From Methylovorus menthalis (GTDB lineage Bacteria; Pseudomonadota; Gammaproteobacteria; Burkholderiales; Methylophilaceae): a DNA stretch of 64,000 nucleotides. The position numbers and the translations under genes are program-made. Under the pieces are notes generated by a model. It searched no databases. It worked only from the letters and a program-made list of their open reading frames with translations, and was not told where the DNA came from. Of this stretch, positions 55,547 to 64,000 are shown in pieces; position 1 is the first letter of the stretch, and each line of letters begins with the position of its first letter. The stretch is taken from contig NZ_JAJAQH010000006.1 of the NCBI RefSeq assembly GCF_020523625.1, forward strand, positions 248,001 through 312,000, written 5' to 3'.

Positions 55547-56098
55547 TTATTGACGGCTATCGTTCTGCCATAAAACATCACTTACGCCTTGTTCTTTATT
55601 CAGGTAGCGACAAAGTACGAAAAGCAGGTCTGAGAGGCGGTTAAGGTAACTGCGTGCAATCGGTGTCACCTGTTCTGTACGCGATAGCTCGACAACCTCA
55701 CGCTCCGCCCGGCGGCACACCGTGCGCGCCAGGTGGCAATATGCCGCGGCGCGCGAGCCGCCTGGAAGAATGAATTCCTTGAGAGGGCTTAGCGTTTCAT
55801 TCATTACGTCCAATATTCTCTCCAGATCATCCACGCGCTCTGGTTTTACCATGCTGTGGCCGGGAATACAGAGCTCACCGCCCAGATCAAAAAGATCATG
55901 CTGGATGCGCGTGAGGTGAGAGGGAATGTCGGCGGGCAGTGACTCGGTCAGCAAGATGCCGATAATCGCATTCAGCTCATCCACGGTGCCCATGGCGTGT
56001 ACCCGAAGGCTATCTTTTGCAATGCGTGAGCCATCGCCGAGGCCGGTGTCGCCTTCGTCGCCGGTGCGAGTGTAGATTTTACTAAGTCGATTGCCCAT
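55547..56098 (-). CDS. Cob(I)alamin adenosyltransferase (PduO type)
   Basis: This 183-residue enzyme transfers the adenosyl group of ATP to cob(I)alamin. KIYTRTGDEGDTGLGDGSRI at the N-terminus is the ATP-binding motif. FILPGGSRAAAYCHLARTVCRRAERE and YLNRLSDLLFVLCRYLN are the other conserved blocks. I start at MGNRLSKIYTRTG (56098), 6 bases after AGGAG; the longer frame has no support. Confidence 0.94.
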   Translation of the reverse strand: MGNRLSKIYTRTGDEGDTGLGDGSRIAKDSLRVHAMGTVDELNAIIGILLTESLPADIPSHLTRIQHDLFDLGGELCIPGHSMVKPERVDDLERILDVMNETLSPLKEFILPGGSRAAAYCHLARTVCRRAEREVVELSRTEQVTPIARSYLNRLSDLLFVLCRYLNKEQGVSDVLWQNDSRQ

Positions 56099-56217
56099 GA
56101 TGATCTCCTGAAGAAGGCTGAATTGTAGTACATGCGGCTGAATGACTGTGCCATGCCCCTGCAAGTTCGGCTACACTGGCGCGATTCATTCATTTTTTAC
56201 ACGGCTTATTTTTCACT

Positions 56218-57039
56218 GTGTTGGCTACCTCACCTTCTGCTAGCCAGGATATCCCGGTTGGCGTGTTTGATTCCGGCGTCGGCGGCTTGTCGGTGCTTGC
56301 CCATATTCGCCAAGCTCTGCCGCAGCAGTCACTTATCTACGCGGCAGACTCCTTGCACGCGCCTTATGGCAGCAAGTCGCAGGCATTTATTGTTGATCGA
56401 TCCATACAGCTATCTGATTTCCTCATCTCGCGAGGGGCTAAGGCCCTGGTGGTGGCGTGCAATACGGCTACGGCTGCGGCCATCGGCGAGTTGCGTCGGC
56501 GCTATGCCATTCCGATAGTGGGCATGGAGCCCGCGGTTAAACCGGCTGCTGCGGCCACACGCTCCGGTGTGGTGGGCGTGCTTGCGACCAGCGGTACCTT
56601 GCTGAGTGCACAGTTTGCCGCCTTGCTTGAAAGCTATGGTCGCCAGGTGCGGGTGGAAACACAGGCGTGTATTGGGCTGGTAGAGTGCATTGAGCGTGGA
56701 GAGCTGCAAGGTGCTGCAACGCGGAAGTTATTGCAAAAGTATATCGCTCCTTTGTTGGAGGCAGGTGCAGATACCCTGGTGCTTGGCTGCACGCATTATC
56801 CCTTTCTGCGACCGCTGATCGAGGATATTGCTGGGCCTGATGTGGTGATTATTGATACCGGGGCGGCAGTCGCCCGCCAGTTGAAGCATCGCTTGCAGGA
56901 TGCAAACCTGCTTGCCGATGGTTTGGCGGGGAGGCCTGGTGTGACAGCGTTCTGGAGTAATGCAGATGCTGGATCAGCACAGTCGGTGATCAGCCTGCTA
57001 TGGGGAAAATCGGTCGAGGTGTTGCGCTTGCCAGATTAA
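56218..57039 (+). CDS. murI: Glutamate racemase
   Basis: This 273-residue enzyme makes D-glutamate for peptidoglycan. GVFDSGVGGLSVL, VVACNTATAAAI (first catalytic Cys) and LVLGCTHYPFLRP (second catalytic Cys) are present. The start is a GTG at 56218. It diverges from the adenosyltransferase and converges on the small zinc-finger gene. Confidence 0.95.
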   Translation: MLATSPSASQDIPVGVFDSGVGGLSVLAHIRQALPQQSLIYAADSLHAPYGSKSQAFIVDRSIQLSDFLISRGAKALVVACNTATAAAIGELRRRYAIPIVGMEPAVKPAAAATRSGVVGVLATSGTLLSAQFAALLESYGRQVRVETQACIGLVECIERGELQGAATRKLLQKYIAPLLEAGADTLVLGCTHYPFLRPLIEDIAGPDVVIIDTGAAVARQLKHRLQDANLLADGLAGRPGVTAFWSNADAGSAQSVISLLWGKSVEVLRLPD

Positions 57040-57057
57040 GCGCGAGGCCAGCAATGG

Positions 57058-57252
57058 TCAGTGATGATGAGCGACAGCCTCGCCCGCCTTCAGTCTGTAT
57101 TTGGTGCCGCAATATGGGCACATGGCCTGACCACTCGCAGTAATGTCGAGAAATACGCGGGGGTGGGAACACCACAACGAGACTTCCTTGGTAGGACAGT
57201 GCAACGGCAGGTCGCTGGCCGTGACTTCAATCTCTTTTGCTTCGTATGCCAT
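57058..57252 (-). CDS. Small zinc-finger protein (CHCC type)
   Basis: This 64-residue protein has LHCPTKEVSLWCSHPRVFLDI followed by AMCPYCGTKYRL, giving the Cys-His-Cys-Cys ligand set of the zf-CHCC family (related to the NDUFS6 zinc domain). It follows ilvE by 18 bases and is probably cotranscribed. Its role in bacteria is unclear; a link to respiratory-complex assembly is by family only. Confidence 0.87.
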   Translation of the reverse strand: MAYEAKEIEVTASDLPLHCPTKEVSLWCSHPRVFLDITASGQAMCPYCGTKYRLKAGEAVAHHH

Positions 57253-57270
57253 GATGTTCCCTCTGTTGCT

Positions 57271-58191
57271 TTAAACGATGGTGAGCCAATCCATGTGCTT
57301 GGCGGATTTGCCGGTAACCACGTCAAAATACATCTTTTGCAGTTGCTCGGTAACCGGGCCGCGTTTGCCCAAGCCAATAGCACGATTATCCAGCTCGCGA
57401 ATCGGTGTTACTTCAGCAGCCGTGCCAGTGAAAAAGGCTTCGTCAGCGGAGTAGACTTCGTCGCGGGTAATGCGCTTCTCAATGACGGTATAACCAAGCT
57501 CGGCTGCCAGTTGCACGATGGTGTCGCGCGTGATGCCTTCCAATGCGCTGGTCAGATCAGGCGTGTAGATCTTGCCGTTGCGCACGATGAAGATGTTCTC
57601 GCCCGAACCTTCGGCAACAAAACCATCCACGTCCAGCAACAGGGCTTCATCATAGCCGTCAGCAGCGGCTTCCTGATGTGCCAGGATGGAGTTCATGTAG
57701 TTGCCATTTGCCTTGGCTTTACACATGGTGATGTTGACATGATGACGTGAGAAGGACGAAGTCTTGACGCGAATGCCGCTTTGCAGGGCTTCTTCGCCCA
57801 TGTAGGCGCCCCATTTCCATGCGGCGACGATCAAATGCGTAGACAGTGTCTTGGCTGAAATGCCCATCGCTTCAGCACCGTAAAATGCCATCGGACGCAT
57901 ATAGGCGGATTCAAGGTTGTTTTCGCGCACAGCGGCTTTCTGAGCTTCAACAACAGTCGCTTTGTCGAAAGGCATTTTCATTCCAAGAATATGCGCGGAA
58001 CGAAACAGGCGGTCCGTATGTTCTTTCAAGCGGAAAATGGCTGTGCCTTTGTCAGTCTTGTATGCGCGCACGCCTTCAAATACACCCATCCCATAGTGTA
58101 ATGTGTGGGTTAAAACATGCGTGGTTGCTTCACGCCATGGCACCATTTTGCCGTCATACCAAATTAGACCATCACGGTCAGCCATCGACAT
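57271..58191 (-). CDS. ilvE: Branched-chain amino acid aminotransferase
   Basis: This 306-residue PLP enzyme makes valine, leucine and isoleucine. LIWYDGKMVPWREA, GMGVFEGVRAY, RLKEHTDRLFRSA, the PLP lysine in TMCKAKANGNYMNS and DVDGFVAEGSGENIFIV are conserved. The start at 58191 is 8 bases after GGAG, and homology begins there. Confidence 0.96.
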   Translation of the reverse strand: MSMADRDGLIWYDGKMVPWREATTHVLTHTLHYGMGVFEGVRAYKTDKGTAIFRLKEHTDRLFRSAHILGMKMPFDKATVVEAQKAAVRENNLESAYMRPMAFYGAEAMGISAKTLSTHLIVAAWKWGAYMGEEALQSGIRVKTSSFSRHHVNITMCKAKANGNYMNSILAHQEAAADGYDEALLLDVDGFVAEGSGENIFIVRNGKIYTPDLTSALEGITRDTIVQLAAELGYTVIEKRITRDEVYSADEAFFTGTAAEVTPIRELDNRAIGLGKRGPVTEQLQKMYFDVVTGKSAKHMDWLTIV

Positions 58192-58439
58192 CTTCAGTTC
58201 TCCATCAATACTAAAGCTATTAAAAGTACCATTGTAATCGCAAGCCCTTGTATTTGAATAGCGGAAATCGGCGCTATGTAGCGGTGTTGCCAAAGATTTG
58301 CTGGTCGTGGATATAGGCTTGGCCGGTGAAAAGGCTAAAGCCGAGCATTATGGTCAAGTATAAACCACTTTTAAAATATGGTTAATGCGTGTAAAGTTAA
58401 TCCATGTTCTTTTTATGGTCATTTCAAGAGGGGATTATC

Positions 58440-59138
58440 ATGCATAAAAAAATTCTGGTTTCTTTGTTGGCTTTAATGACGCCCGTGGCCGCAATGGCTG
58501 AGGCAGGTGATTGGGTTGTTCGTGCCCGTGCAGTGAATGTCAGCCCAAATGAAGATAGTAAGTTGGGACGTACTGTGAATGGTTTGGGGCTGGGCAATGT
58601 CATGAGCCCAGGTGCCAAGCTCGAAGTGGATAGCAACACTATCCCTGAAGTGGATGTTTCCTACTACTTTACCAAGCATATCGCCGCCGAGCTGATTCTG
58701 GCGCTGGGTACGCGTCATGATGTCAGCATTCATGGGGATTCGGCAGGCGTGATCGGCAATCAGAACTTGGGGTCGGTAAACATGCTGCCACCCACCCTGA
58801 CTTTGCAATGGCACTTTCTTCCAGATCAGAAATTTGATCCTTATGTTGGTGCTGGTGTGAACTATACCTTTGCCCTTGATCGCAATCTGAAGTTTGCAAC
58901 TGGTGCGACTGCGGGTGAGAAGATCCGGATTGATCGAGACAGTGTTGGTCTGGCACTGCAGGCAGGCTTTGATATTAATCTGCAGGATGGCTGGCTGATC
59001 AATGCTGACGTCAAGTATGTCTGGATGGATACCGACGTTGAGATGCGTAGCGCACTTACGGGTAATAAATGGACCAAAATTGACAGTCTCGATATCAATC
59101 CATGGGTGGTCGGCGTAGGGTTCGGCAAGAAGTTTTAA
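58440..59138 (+). CDS. ompW: OmpW-family outer-membrane protein
   Basis: This 232-residue protein has a signal peptide (MHKKILVSLLALMTPVAAMA). The eight-stranded barrel carries WVVRARAVNVSPNEDS, VSYYFTKHIAAELILALGTRHD, LPPTLTLQWHFLPDQKFDPYVGAGVNYT and a terminal Phe (GFGKKF). OmpW channels pass small hydrophobic molecules and in many bacteria respond to low oxygen, in line with the cbb3 oxidase next door. AGAGGGGA lies upstream of the chosen ATG. Confidence 0.93.
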   Translation: MHKKILVSLLALMTPVAAMAEAGDWVVRARAVNVSPNEDSKLGRTVNGLGLGNVMSPGAKLEVDSNTIPEVDVSYYFTKHIAAELILALGTRHDVSIHGDSAGVIGNQNLGSVNMLPPTLTLQWHFLPDQKFDPYVGAGVNYTFALDRNLKFATGATAGEKIRIDRDSVGLALQAGFDINLQDGWLINADVKYVWMDTDVEMRSALTGNKWTKIDSLDINPWVVGVGFGKKF

Positions 59139-59371
59139 TAATAAGAAAATAGTGAATGGTTAGGTGTGGACGGGCGCCTGCTGGCTGTGGCGCCTGTCAC
59201 ATCGGGCTAAAGTCCCTTGGCGAGTGAATTTTCAGCAAATCTGAATAACGCCGGAATATGAATGTGTGAAAACTCATGTAGTAAAAAGGGTTTTTATGTT
59301 GTTCTGTAAAGCTGTTACAGAATATAATCGCAACTCTTTACTTTAGCTGTTTTTGATCGGGAGACGTAGTA

Positions 59372-60835
<1,464 letters not shown>

Positions 60836-60862
60836 TACGGAATAGAGGGTATTGGAGTCAAA

Positions 60863-61597
60863 ATGAAACACGATAATATTGAGCGCAACCTTGGCATCCT
60901 GCTGGTGCTGACTATGCTGGCTATCAGTGCTGGTGGCCTGGTTGAAATTGTTCCTCTGTTTTTTATCAAGGAAACGGTTGAGAAGGTAGAGGGGGTTCGT
61001 CCTTATAGCCCTCTTGAGCTGCGTGGTCGCGATATCTATGTGCGTGAAGGCTGCTATTTATGCCACTCGCAGATGATTCGCCCATTCCGGGATGAGGCGC
61101 TGCGTTATGGTCACTACTCACTGGCTGCCGAGTCCAAGTACGATCACCCGTTCCAATGGGGTTCCAAGCGTACTGGTCCTGATCTGGCCCGTGTTGGCGG
61201 CAAGTATTCGAATGACTGGCAAACCCAGCACTTGAATGCACCTCGCTCGCTGGTGCCACAGTCGGTGATGCCTAACTACCCATGGCTGCTGAAGACCGAT
61301 CTCGATTACTCGGATATCGAGTTGCGCATGAAAGCCTTGCGTACTACTGGCGTTCCTTACTCCCTCACACAGGCCGAATACGACCGTAATGTGAAGGAGT
61401 TCGGTGAAGACGTTGCCAAGAGCCTGCATATTCCTGATGCTGAAAAGAATCTGGTGGCGCAGGCCCAGCTGGGTAACTACGACACTGATCCGGGCAAGTT
61501 GAGTGAAATGGATGCTCTGGTGTCTTACCTTCAGGTGCTGGGTACGATGGTCGACTTCAAGAAATACGACGACGATTACTTCGTTAAATTCCGTTAA
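60863..61597 (+). CDS. ccoO: cbb3 oxidase monoheme subunit CcoO
   Basis: This 244-residue membrane-anchored cytochrome c has one N-terminal helix (about residues 10-34) and a heme site [13 protein letters not shown] (Cys64, Cys67, His68). It accepts electrons from CcoP and passes them to Cco[16 protein letters not shown] and [10 protein letters not shown] (Met ligand) are conserved. Confidence 0.97.
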   Translation: MKHDNIERNLGILLVLTMLAISAGGLVEIVPLFFIKETVEKVEGVRPYSPLELRGRDIYVREGCYLCHSQMIRPFRDEALRYGHYSLAAESKYDHPFQWGSKRTGPDLARVGGKYSNDWQTQHLNAPRSLVPQSVMPNYPWLLKTDLDYSDIELRMKALRTTGVPYSLTQAEYDRNVKEFGEDVAKSLHIPDAEKNLVAQAQLGNYDTDPGKLSEMDALVSYLQVLGTMVDFKKYDDDYFVKFR

Positions 61598-61615
61598 TAG
61601 ACTGCAAGAGGCTTC

Positions 61616-61780
61616 ATGATGGAATGGTTGATGTGGTTTACCAAGTTTGAGAATACCAAGCCGGTTTCATTGGTGATTTTCTTTGTCTTGTTCTGCGGGG
61701 TCATGATCTACCTTTACGGTAGCCGTTCCCGCGGCGAGAAGCTGGAAAACTTCAAGAACATTCCTCTGCAAGACGATTAG
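61616..61780 (+). CDS. ccoQ: cbb3 oxidase small subunit CcoQ
   Basis: This 54-residue protein lies between ccoO (18-base gap) and ccoP (18-base gap). It has one membrane helix (SLVIFFVLFCGVMIYLYG) and a charged C-terminus (RSRGEKLENFKNIPLQDD), as in CcoQ, which stabilises the complex. Two ATGs stand side by side (61616, 61619); either may be used. Confidence 0.93.
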   Translation: MMEWLMWFTKFENTKPVSLVIFFVLFCGVMIYLYGSRSRGEKLENFKNIPLQDD

Positions 61781-61798
61781 ATTTAATTAGGACGAATC

Positions 61799-62737
61799 AT
61801 GAGTCAGGACAAAATCAAGACACCGACGACCACAGGACACGTGTGGGACGACGATCTTCAGGAGCTTACCAATCCATTGCCTAACTGGTGGGTGTGGGGT
61901 TTCTACATTACGTTTGTATTCACCATTGTGTACTGGCTGTTTTACCCGGCCTGGCCAATTGGTCATACCTACACCAAAGGTATTCCTGGCTGGAACAGCA
62001 TTACCTACACGGCTACGACAGTGGATGGTAAGGAAGTCGAGAAAACCACGCACTGGAACATGCGCTCCAAGTTCATGCATGAGATGAATGAGCAGCAAGC
62101 CGAGCAAAAGAAATGGTTCGACAAGGTAGCGGGTTCTTCTTATGAAGACGTATCCAAGGATGCCGACCTGATGCAGTTCGTTAACTCGGCCGGTAAGACC
62201 CTGTTTTCGGACAACTGCGCACCATGTCACCAGTCCGGTGGTCAGGGTAAAGTCGGCTTCTCGCCTAACCTGACGGATGACCATTGGCAGTATGGTGGTA
62301 CCTATGACCAGATTCACACCACGATTGTGGGTGGTCGCCGCGGTTATATGCCTCCTTTCAAGGAAGTATTGAATGATCAGCAGATCACCCAGTTGGCCAA
62401 TTATGTATTGAGCCTGTCTGGCGAACCCCATGATGAGACGGCCGCTGCAGCTGGCGCCAATATTTTCAAGGGCGATTCGGCTGCTTGTTACTACTGCCAT
62501 GGTGCCGATGCCAAAGGCCGTATCGAGCTGGGTTCTGCCAACCTGACCGACAAAATCTGGTTGTGGGCTGATGTGCCCGCAGCCAAAGATGCGACGGCCA
62601 AGCTGGATGCTGTCAAGCATGTGATTTCTGGCGGTCTGGACCGTGGTGTAATGCCTAACTGGGATCACCGCCTGAAGCCTGAGCAGATCAAACTGTTGAC
62701 GGTGTATGTACACGATAGTCTGGGTGGCGGTAAGTAA
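61799..62737 (+). CDS. ccoP: cbb3 oxidase diheme subunit CcoP
   Basis: The 312-residue subunit has an N-terminal helix (WVWGFYITFVFTIVYWLFYPAW) and two c-type heme sites: DNCAPCHQSGG (Cys140, Cys143, His144) and ACYYCHGADAKG (near residue 230). It takes electrons from soluble cytochromes. The cytoplasmic start with DNLPNWWVWG-like ELTNPLPNWWVWG is typical. It closes the ccoNOQP operon and is followed by a terminator. Confidence 0.97.
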   Translation: MSQDKIKTPTTTGHVWDDDLQELTNPLPNWWVWGFYITFVFTIVYWLFYPAWPIGHTYTKGIPGWNSITYTATTVDGKEVEKTTHWNMRSKFMHEMNEQQAEQKKWFDKVAGSSYEDVSKDADLMQFVNSAGKTLFSDNCAPCHQSGGQGKVGFSPNLTDDHWQYGGTYDQIHTTIVGGRRGYMPPFKEVLNDQQITQLANYVLSLSGEPHDETAAAAGANIFKGDSAACYYCHGADAKGRIELGSANLTDKIWLWADVPAAKDATAKLDAVKHVISGGLDRGVMPNWDHRLKPEQIKLLTVYVHDSLGGGK

Positions 62738-62778
62738 TACGTTTTACTCTAAGTACCATCTGAACGATGCAACTTAAT

Positions 62779-62817
62779 CAAAGGCTCACGCCCTAATGTG
62801 GGCCTTTGTCGTTTTTT
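62779..62817 (+). terminator. Terminator after ccoP
   Basis: The stem CAAAGGC / GCCTTTG with inner CAC / GTG is followed by GTCGTTTTTT. It lies 41 bases after ccoP and 33 bases before ccoG, so ccoG may be transcribed separately or by partial readthrough. Confidence 0.8.
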
Positions 62818-62850
62818 AGCGGTTATTTTCAAAGCGAGTCAGAAACAGCC

Positions 62851-64000
62851 ATGGAAGCAAGCAAAGCCAGTCAGTCTGCCCTCTACGCCAAGCATATTCC
62901 GATTTTTACGCGCTCGGTCAAAGGCAAGTACCGCAACTTCAAGACCGCGGTCATGATCGTGGCGTATAGCGTTTATTTCCTGCTGCCGTGGATGCCTTGG
63001 GAGCGTGCTAGTTCTGCCAGCCAAGCATTGCTGTTTGACCTGAGCACCCGCCGGTTTTTTATTTTTGATCTGATTGTCTACCCGCAGGATATCTTCTGGC
63101 TGGCGATGTTATTGTTCATCGCCGCCGCCTTGCTGTTTTTTGCTACTGGCCTTATCGGCCGTGCCTGGTGTGGTTACTTCTGCTTTCAGACCTTGTGGAC
63201 TGATCTTTTCATCATGGTGGAAAAGGCCATTCAGGGGGAGCGTCCTGCACGCTTGCGCTTATACAAGCAGCCCTGGAATGCTGAAAAAATCCTCAAGATA
63301 GGCTCCTCGCATTTCCTGATGCTGCTCATTTCCTTCTGGACGGCGTTCACGTTTGCCGCCTACTTCAATTACGCCCCGGATTTTCTGGTCAACCTGTTTA
63401 CCGGCCATGCCGCGGATGCGGCCTACATTACAGTGGCCGCGTTGACGGTCACGACCTATGTGGCTGCAGGCCTGTTACGCGAGAATATCTGTACGCTGGC
63501 TTGTCCTTATGCGCGCTTTCAGGGCGTGATGTATGAGCCAGATACACTGGCCGTCAGTTACGACGCCAAGCGTGGCGAAGGCCTGGCCGGCCGCACTCTG
63601 CCGATAGCCGGTTTGAAAACCCGCGAAGAACGTCAGGCCAAAGGGCATGGCGATTGCATTGATTGCGGTTTTTGCGTGCAGGTTTGCCCGACCGGTATTG
63701 ATATCCGCAATGGCCTGCAATATCAATGCATCTCATGCGGCCTGTGTATTGATGCCTGTAACAACATCATGGATTCCGTGGGGTATCCGCGTGGTCTGAT
63801 CCGCTATGATTCTGAGAAAAACCTGGCAGATGCAACGCCACATGCCCCCCGCCTGGAGTGGAAGCGCCTGAAAGTGCTGGGCTACGCCATTGCCATTGTG
63901 GTGATGACAGGAACGCTCTTTTACAATATTGGTACCCGTACCAATGTGGAAGTATCTGTACAACAGGTGCGGCAGCCTATGTTCATCATGTTGTCGGATG
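62851..64000 (+). CDS. ccoG: cbb3 oxidase assembly protein CcoG, partial at window end
   Basis: An open frame from the ATG at 62851 to the end of the window gives about 383 residues of CcoG (RdxA/FixG family). It begins MEASKASQSALYAKHIPIFTR, has membrane helices, and carries GRAWCGYFCFQTLWTDLF and two 4Fe-4S motifs (CIDCGFCVQVCPTGID and CISCGLCIDACN). CcoG reduces copper for the oxidase. The last part, an Ig-like C-terminal domain, lies beyond the window. Confidence 0.95.
   Translation, partial: MEASKASQSALYAKHIPIFTRSVKGKYRNFKTAVMIVAYSVYFLLPWMPWERASSASQALLFDLSTRRFFIFDLIVYPQDIFWLAMLLFIAAALLFFATGLIGRAWCGYFCFQTLWTDLFIMVEKAIQGERPARLRLYKQPWNAEKILKIGSSHFLMLLISFWTAFTFAAYFNYAPDFLVNLFTGHAADAAYITVAALTVTTYVAAGLLRENICTLACPYARFQGVMYEPDTLAVSYDAKRGEGLAGRTLPIAGLKTREERQAKGHGDCIDCGFCVQVCPTGIDIRNGLQYQCISCGLCIDACNNIMDSVGYPRGLIRYDSEKNLADATPHAPRLEWKRLKVLGYAIAIVVMTGTLFYNIGTRTNVEVSVQQVRQPMFIMLSD

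Noticed and set aside
59139-59371. FNR/Anr box upstream of ccoN
   Set aside because: I looked for TTGAT-N4-ATCAA and found no clear match; oxygen control cannot be claimed from this sequence.

Overview
The window looks like a chromosomal segment of a betaproteobacterium. The gene orders pcnB-folK-dNK-panB-panC, rsfS-rlmH and recA-recX-alaS, the PEP-CTERM protein and the ccoNOQP-ccoG cluster all fit that class. My best guess is Methylophilaceae (Methylobacillus/Methylophilus-like); the family is an inference, not something the sequence proves.

Region 1 (1-13.03 kb) is accessory DNA stacked against a tRNA-Arg(ACG) gene on the minus strand. Three copies of the tRNA 3' half, each with a hairpin terminator beside it, lie at about 42-120, 6486-6570 and 12917-12996. 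They divide the DNA into two elements. The first is AT-rich and carries an RHS protein, a separately secreted RHS tail with an HNH nuclease toxin, and a SUFU-like immunity gene, plus a fragment of a trypsin-like protease. The second carries an AIPR-family protein, a zinc-hook SMC-like ATPase, half of an HsdS subunit and an N-terminally truncated tyrosine integrase. The last two are joined at one recombination scar near 11950.

Region 2 (13.03-40.4 kb) is mostly conserved chromosome: tRNA-Arg, tRNA-Ser, lysC, alaS, recX, recA, pncC, pgpA, a HAF/PEP-CTERM protein, thiL, mog, a PDZ lipoprotein, a membrane protein of the site-specific recombinase family, darP, pmbA, mlaA, fbp, a sugar porter, phrB, rlmH, rsfS, panD, an esterase, panC, panB, a deoxynucleoside kinase, folK and pcnB.

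Region 3 (40.5-55.5 kb) is a sulfur island. It holds a split YeeE/YedE transporter, a FadL-like porin, cysTWA, an sbp-EAL pair with a degenerate EAL domain, a serine acetyltransferase / family 2A encapsulin / cysteine desulfurase operon, and a second sulfate-binding-protein operon (YezD, porin, Sbp, DUF2325 protein, molbindin). The serine acetyltransferase operon has a structured leader that looks like a transcription attenuator. Together the genes take up sulfate or thiosulfate, make O-acetylserine and place a cysteine desulfurase inside a protein shell.

Region 4 (55.5-64 kb) holds a cobalamin adenosyltransferase, murI, a zinc-finger protein, ilvE, an OmpW protein and the cbb3 oxidase operon ccoNOQP, followed by ccoG, which runs off the window end.
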